A DNA stretch of 64,000 bases from Bacteroidetes bacterium UBA4414. GTDB lineage: Bacteria > Bacteroidota > Bacteroidia > Chitinophagales > Chitinophagaceae. How positions within the stretch are numbered: the stretch's first letter is position 1; each line of letters opens with the position of its first letter. Below the pieces are notes generated by a model. The model was not told the DNA's origin and ran no database searches. It was given only the letters and a program-made list of their open reading frames with translations. Below are positions 60,979 to 64,000 of the stretch, in pieces. The translations under genes and the position numbers were made by a program. Location: positions 941 through 64,940 of the forward strand of contig DGQM01000028.1 of the NCBI GenBank assembly GCA_002389765.1, read 5' to 3'.

Positions 60979-61395
60979 ATGTTTACAAAAAACAAATCTA
61001 ACGGACAAGACAACTATCCGGGTGGTACCGTTACCATGATAGCACAGGGCACAACGGTAAACGGAGATATGGAATCTGAATCGGATATGCGTATAGATGG
61101 CAATATAATAGGCCATGTATATTGCAAGGCAAGGGTAGTACTGGGCGAATCTGGCATTATACAGGGCGACCTCCATGCTGCTAATGCAGATGTGTTTGGC
61201 ACTGTAAATGGTAATGTATCAGCAAAAGATATGCTGTGCCTCAAATCAAAATCTACCATTAATGGTAATATACAGACAGGTAGATTGCAAATAGAACCTA
61301 ATGCCGTATTTAACGGACAGTGTAAAATGACAGGTACCGGCAGCACAACAATACAGGCCGAAAAGAAACCTGTATTAGAAATGCAGGAAAACTAA
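60979..61395 (+). CDS. Bactofilin (polymer-forming cytoskeletal protein)
   Basis: This is a 138-residue bactofilin. The beta-helical core (~16-120) is made of short Gly-centred rungs: GTTVNGDMESESDMRIDGNIIGHVY, SGIIQGDLHA, GTVNGNVSA and STINGNIQ. Bactofilins polymerise on the membrane and influence cell shape and envelope enzymes. Termini are short and polar, without a transmembrane segment. No peptidase gene (LmdC/M23 type), often paired with bactofilins, is adjacent. The next gene is convergent after 5 bp. Confidence 0.9.
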   Translation: MFTKNKSNGQDNYPGGTVTMIAQGTTVNGDMESESDMRIDGNIIGHVYCKARVVLGESGIIQGDLHAANADVFGTVNGNVSAKDMLCLKSKSTINGNIQTGRLQIEPNAVFNGQCKMTGTGSTTIQAEKKPVLEMQEN

Positions 61396-61400
61396 AACTC

Positions 61401-62375
61401 CTAGCTTTTAAAATACGTGAGTTCCTCTTCCAGCTTCAGGAAGGGGAATTTTTTTTGCAGTTCTTCTATCTTGTGTATATAAGATGCCTTGAACTTGCGA
61501 TGCGCATCCGTATCAGGAAAGCGGGTACGATGGGCACGCGCAGTGCTTATTTCCAGTACATCTTTCATCAGCGTTTTGGTATCGGCATCTATACATGCTT
61601 TTACAAACTGCTCCCATACAAAAGATGTAGCTAGGTAATTAGGATGTACAAAGTCGATATCATAATAGCGGTAATCGCGCAGGATGTCAATTATAAGCTC
61701 GTAAGCAGGGAAATAATATGCCTGGCTGTATCTGCCGCATAGTTCGTGTACCGCTTCTATAAGGCGGGCTTTGCTGCGGTTGTTATCTACCACGCCATCA
61801 CGTATATGGCGTACAGGGCTGATGGTGAAAATGATTTGCACCTTTGGATTCAGTTGCCTTAGCCTGTCCAGCGAAAAGTCGAGCGCGGCTACAATCATTT
61901 CTATATCCAGCAACTCTTTGTGAAACCATTGTGAGGGTGCACGGTGATTGTTGGCTACGGCTTTATCTTTTTCAGTAAGGTAGTATTGAAATGCAGAGCC
62001 AAGCGTAATGATAATATGATCTGCATCACGGATAAAAGCTGCCGCTTCTGTCTGCGATTGATTGATAAGCGCCAACGCAGTATCAGCATCAGTATGCGAA
62101 AAGCGGGTATGATGATCCCAACTGTTCCACAACTCATTCAGTTGAAATAGCTCGCCCTTTGTGTATTGTTTATTAATGACGTAGCTATCTATACTATTAG
62201 CCACACTCAGCGGATTGAACAATATACCTTGCGGATTGCTGAGCACCGAAAACTTGTGCTGCAAAAGGCGTTCGCTCATGTTTTCTGTAAAACACGAGCC
62301 TATCAGCATTATCTTATCTGTGTACCTGATGGGTTTTTGTATAGGTGGTACGTTCAGTTCAAGCGTCAGTTGCAT
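61401..62375 (-). CDS. GSCFA domain hydrolase-like protein
   Basis: This is a GSCFA family protein, an SGNH/GDSL-type hydrolase relative common in Bacteroidota. The nucleophile region IGSCFTENM is at residues ~25-33. Later blocks are ITLGSAFQYYL, ISPVRHIRDG and DIDFVHPNYLATSFVWE, the last with a plausible catalytic Asp/His pair. It is 324 residues with no signal peptide. The substrate is unknown. The DUF1801 gene upstream ends 3 bp before its start, so the two are likely co-translated. Confidence 0.87.
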   Translation of the reverse strand: MQLTLELNVPPIQKPIRYTDKIMLIGSCFTENMSERLLQHKFSVLSNPQGILFNPLSVANSIDSYVINKQYTKGELFQLNELWNSWDHHTRFSHTDADTALALINQSQTEAAAFIRDADHIIITLGSAFQYYLTEKDKAVANNHRAPSQWFHKELLDIEMIVAALDFSLDRLRQLNPKVQIIFTISPVRHIRDGVVDNNRSKARLIEAVHELCGRYSQAYYFPAYELIIDILRDYRYYDIDFVHPNYLATSFVWEQFVKACIDADTKTLMKDVLEISTARAHRTRFPDTDAHRKFKASYIHKIEELQKKFPFLKLEEELTYFKS

Positions 62376-62378
62376 AAC

Positions 62379-62768
62379 CTATACCCAACCTTGTTTTTTA
62401 TAGGCATCATAGCCTGTTTTTAATGCCTGCTTTATTTGTTTCATCAATTCCTTATCAGTGGTTTTGATGTGGAAGCAGGCTTTACCTTTCAATGTTTTCA
62501 AAAGCTCGGGGGCAATAGCTCCCTTCACAGTTTCGCTGCCATATACGGGCATAAAGTAGAAGCCTACATAGCCGCTTTGCAAAATTACGGAAGCAAATGC
62601 CATGGCAGGATATTTACGTCCAAATGCCTCAACAGGTTTTTCGCTCCACAGGTCGTACTTGCCTTGTATATCTATACGCGCTTTTACAGTGCCTTTCTCA
62701 TAAGGCTTCACCTCTTTTTTCACTGCTTCGAAGATTGCCAGCAGCTCTTCCTGTGTAAGTTTTGCCAT
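62379..62768 (-). CDS. DUF1801 domain protein
   Basis: This is a 129-residue DUF1801-like small protein. I use the ATG at 62768 (MAKLTQEELLAIFEAVKKEV); another in-frame ATG four codons upstream (62780) is possible. The pattern of a helical N terminus, EKPVEAFGRKYPAMAFASVILQSGYVGFYFMPVYG and a C-terminal KQIKQALKTGYDAYKKQGWV fits the family, whose function is not established. It is probably one operon with the GSCFA gene. Confidence 0.78.
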   Translation of the reverse strand: MAKLTQEELLAIFEAVKKEVKPYEKGTVKARIDIQGKYDLWSEKPVEAFGRKYPAMAFASVILQSGYVGFYFMPVYGSETVKGAIAPELLKTLKGKACFHIKTTDKELMKQIKQALKTGYDAYKKQGWV

Positions 62769-62932
62769 ATAGATAGCCATTTATCGTGCAAAAAGTGACT
62801 TTTTGCCTTGTACGAATATACGAATTGATAGTTTTGATGGCGGTAATGTGCCGTTATGTCTTATATTTATTTATGGATTGAAAATTGTCTTAGACAATCC
62901 AAAGATTAATTCTAGTTCAAAAATACGATTTT

Positions 62933-63640
62933 ATGAATCCAAACGAGTTTAACAAATATGCCATCAAACATCATGGCATCAGCAGCGCAACACTGCACAA
63001 CTATACTTCTGCTTTGTACAAAAATCCGATGGCACTTACTCCATATATCATTGAAGAGCGTCCGCTGAACGTAGCGTCTATGGACGTGTTCTCTCGTCTG
63101 ATGATGGATCGTATCATCTTCTTGGGCGAAGGCATCAATGACTATGTAGCCAACATCGTTACAGCACAGTTGTTGTTTTTGGAAAGTACAGACCGCAACC
63201 GCGATGTGCAGATGTACATCAACAGCCCGGGTGGTAGCGTATATGCAGGGTTAGGAATCTACGATACCATGCAAATCATCAATCCGGATGTATCTACTAT
63301 CTGTACAGGTATCGGCGCTTCTATGGCTGCGGTACTGATGTGCGCAGGTACAAAAGGTAAGCGCACAGCGCTGAAGCACAGCCGCATCATGATACACCAG
63401 CCATTGGGTGGTGCAGAAGGCCAGGCAAGCGATATCGAAATCACTGCGCGCGAAATAGGCAAGCTAAAAAAAGAACTGTACGATATCATTGCTACGCACA
63501 GCGGACAGAAATTCAGCAAAGTAGAAAAAGACAGTGACCGCGACTATTGGATGACAGCACAGGAAGCCAAAGACTATGGTATGGTAGATGAAGTGCTGGA
63601 ACGCAACCCACGCAAAGCAGGTGGCGAAGAAGCTAAATAA
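62933..63640 (+). CDS. clpP: ATP-dependent Clp protease proteolytic subunit
   Basis: ClpP is the serine protease core of the ClpXP/ClpAP machine. The 235-residue protein has Ser130 in GIGASMAAVLMCAG and His155 in RIMIHQPLGGAEG, with MYINSPGGSVYAGLGIYDTM before them. The N terminus is about 30 residues longer than in E. coli, consistent with a propeptide or Bacteroidota-type extension. ClpX is not in the window. A clean terminator follows. Confidence 0.96.
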   Translation: MNPNEFNKYAIKHHGISSATLHNYTSALYKNPMALTPYIIEERPLNVASMDVFSRLMMDRIIFLGEGINDYVANIVTAQLLFLESTDRNRDVQMYINSPGGSVYAGLGIYDTMQIINPDVSTICTGIGASMAAVLMCAGTKGKRTALKHSRIMIHQPLGGAEGQASDIEITAREIGKLKKELYDIIATHSGQKFSKVEKDSDRDYWMTAQEAKDYGMVDEVLERNPRKAGGEEAK

Positions 63641-63660
63641 TACAGCTTACTATAAAAAGA

Positions 63661-63690
63661 AAAAGACCGGAACATATCCGGTCTTTTTTT
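63661..63690 (+). terminator. clpP terminator
   Basis: An 11-bp stem (AAAAGACCGGA with TCCGGTCTTTT, 63661-63671 and 63677-63687) ends in T residues. It lies between convergent clpP and rapZ and may act in both directions. Confidence 0.87.
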
Positions 63691-63709
63691 ATTGTGCTTT
63701 AATCATTGT

Positions 63710-64000
63710 CTATTCTCCCAACACCCATTTTTCCTGATTGAGATGGGTAACCGTAACAGGGATGTTGTATTTGCTTTGCAGGTATTTTGCCAATGTTTCT
63801 GCAGCATATACAGAGCGGTGCTGCCCGCCTGTGCAGCCAAACGCTACGCTCAGGTTTTCGAAACCACGTGCCAGATAATCATCCACATTCAGTGATACCA
63901 AGCCATATACCTGTGCCAAAAACTCAGGCATGCGTGTTTCGCGCTCCAGAAATTGTTTTACTGCTTCGTCTTTGCCTGTCTGGTGTTTGTAGGCTGCATA
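63710..64000 (-). CDS. rapZ: RapZ-type nucleotide-binding protein (5' end outside window)
   Basis: This is the C-terminal part of a RapZ/YvcJ family protein. The minus-strand frame is open to base 64000, so the start and the N-terminal P-loop kinase-like domain are outside. Visible residues include GKDEAVKQFL and FGCTGGQHRSVYAAETLAKYL, the most conserved segment of the family and the sugar-phosphate-binding part in E. coli RapZ. The end VTVTHLNQEKWVLGE is slightly longer than in E. coli. In enterobacteria RapZ guides RNase E to GlmZ; in Bacteroidota the role is not established. Confidence 0.9.
   Translation of the reverse strand, partial: YAAYKHQTGKDEAVKQFLERETRMPEFLAQVYGLVSLNVDDYLARGFENLSVAFGCTGGQHRSVYAAETLAKYLQSKYNIPVTVTHLNQEKWVLGE

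Noticed and set aside
1..64000. Search for tRNA, rRNA, insertion sequences, integrases and prophage
   Set aside because: No cloverleaf-like, rRNA-like or transposase/integrase-like sequence was recognised by reading; a covariance-model scan would be decisive.

Overview
The window looks like a chromosomal segment of a Bacteroidota bacterium, most likely Chitinophagales/Chitinophagaceae. Signs seen in the sequence are: a giant cell-surface protein with a gliding-motility-type C-terminal sorting domain followed by a PorP/SprF gene (type IX secretion, T9SS); a second T9SS cargo protein; GSCFA, DUF3667, DUF4369-type TlpA and LVIVD proteins; a KAS I/ammonia-lyase operon of the flexirubin/aryl-polyene type; almost no Shine-Dalgarno sequences; and Bacteroidota promoter -7 boxes (TAnnTTTG) upstream of several genes. 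I find no rRNA, tRNA, CRISPR array, insertion sequence, integrase or phage gene.

Layout. 1-6.4 kb: end of typA, a stand-alone homocysteine-methyltransferase part of MetH, a TlpA-like thioredoxin, and an LpxH-like phosphoesterase with a glycosyltransferase. 6.4-13.7 kb: enoyl-CoA hydratase, an unknown His-rich membrane protein, comM, photolyase, a peptide-binding lipoprotein and pdxJ. 13.7-22.3 kb: an AT-rich gap with three helically phased DnaA-box-like sites, then the 2428-residue repeat protein and porP/sprF. 22.4-26.3 kb: orphan response regulator, Cys-rich lipoprotein, ruvC overlapping a divergent UPF0104 membrane protein, and a DUF3108 protein. 26.4-30.1 kb: aromatic ammonia-lyase, fabG-like and fabB-like operon. 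30.2-34.4 kb: only the N-terminal half of carB, a TPR lipoprotein and two LVIVD-type lipoproteins. 34.7-37.2 kb: mreBCD. 38.5-45.8 kb: gyrB, then a complete cyanophycin module (isoaspartyl peptidase, cyanophycinase, cyanophycin synthetase). 45.9-54.9 kb: murI, an outer-membrane beta-barrel protein, a lone 2-oxoacid:ferredoxin oxidoreductase beta subunit, a flippase, an AraC regulator, a tandem DUF4394 T9SS protein and a DUF3667 protein. 55-64 kb: DinB/YfiT-like protein, small membrane proteins, plsC-like, ychF, yidC, bactofilin, GSCFA plus DUF1801, clpP, and the end of rapZ.

How the genes work together. Most are core functions (translation GTPases, DNA repair, topoisomerase, cell shape, peptidoglycan, membrane insertion, proteolysis) in short operons that often change strand, separated by strong hairpin terminators. 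The clearest specialised systems are the cyanophycin synthesis/degradation set, the pigment-type ketosynthase operon and the T9SS surface repeat protein with its PorP/SprF partner. Three enzymes (MetH, CarB, Kor) appear here only as one part of a usually larger protein or adjacent subunit pair. Intergenic DNA carries a family of palindromes with a CCCCTGAAGGGG-like core, some low-complexity patterned stretches, and one terminator stem-loop used identically twice.
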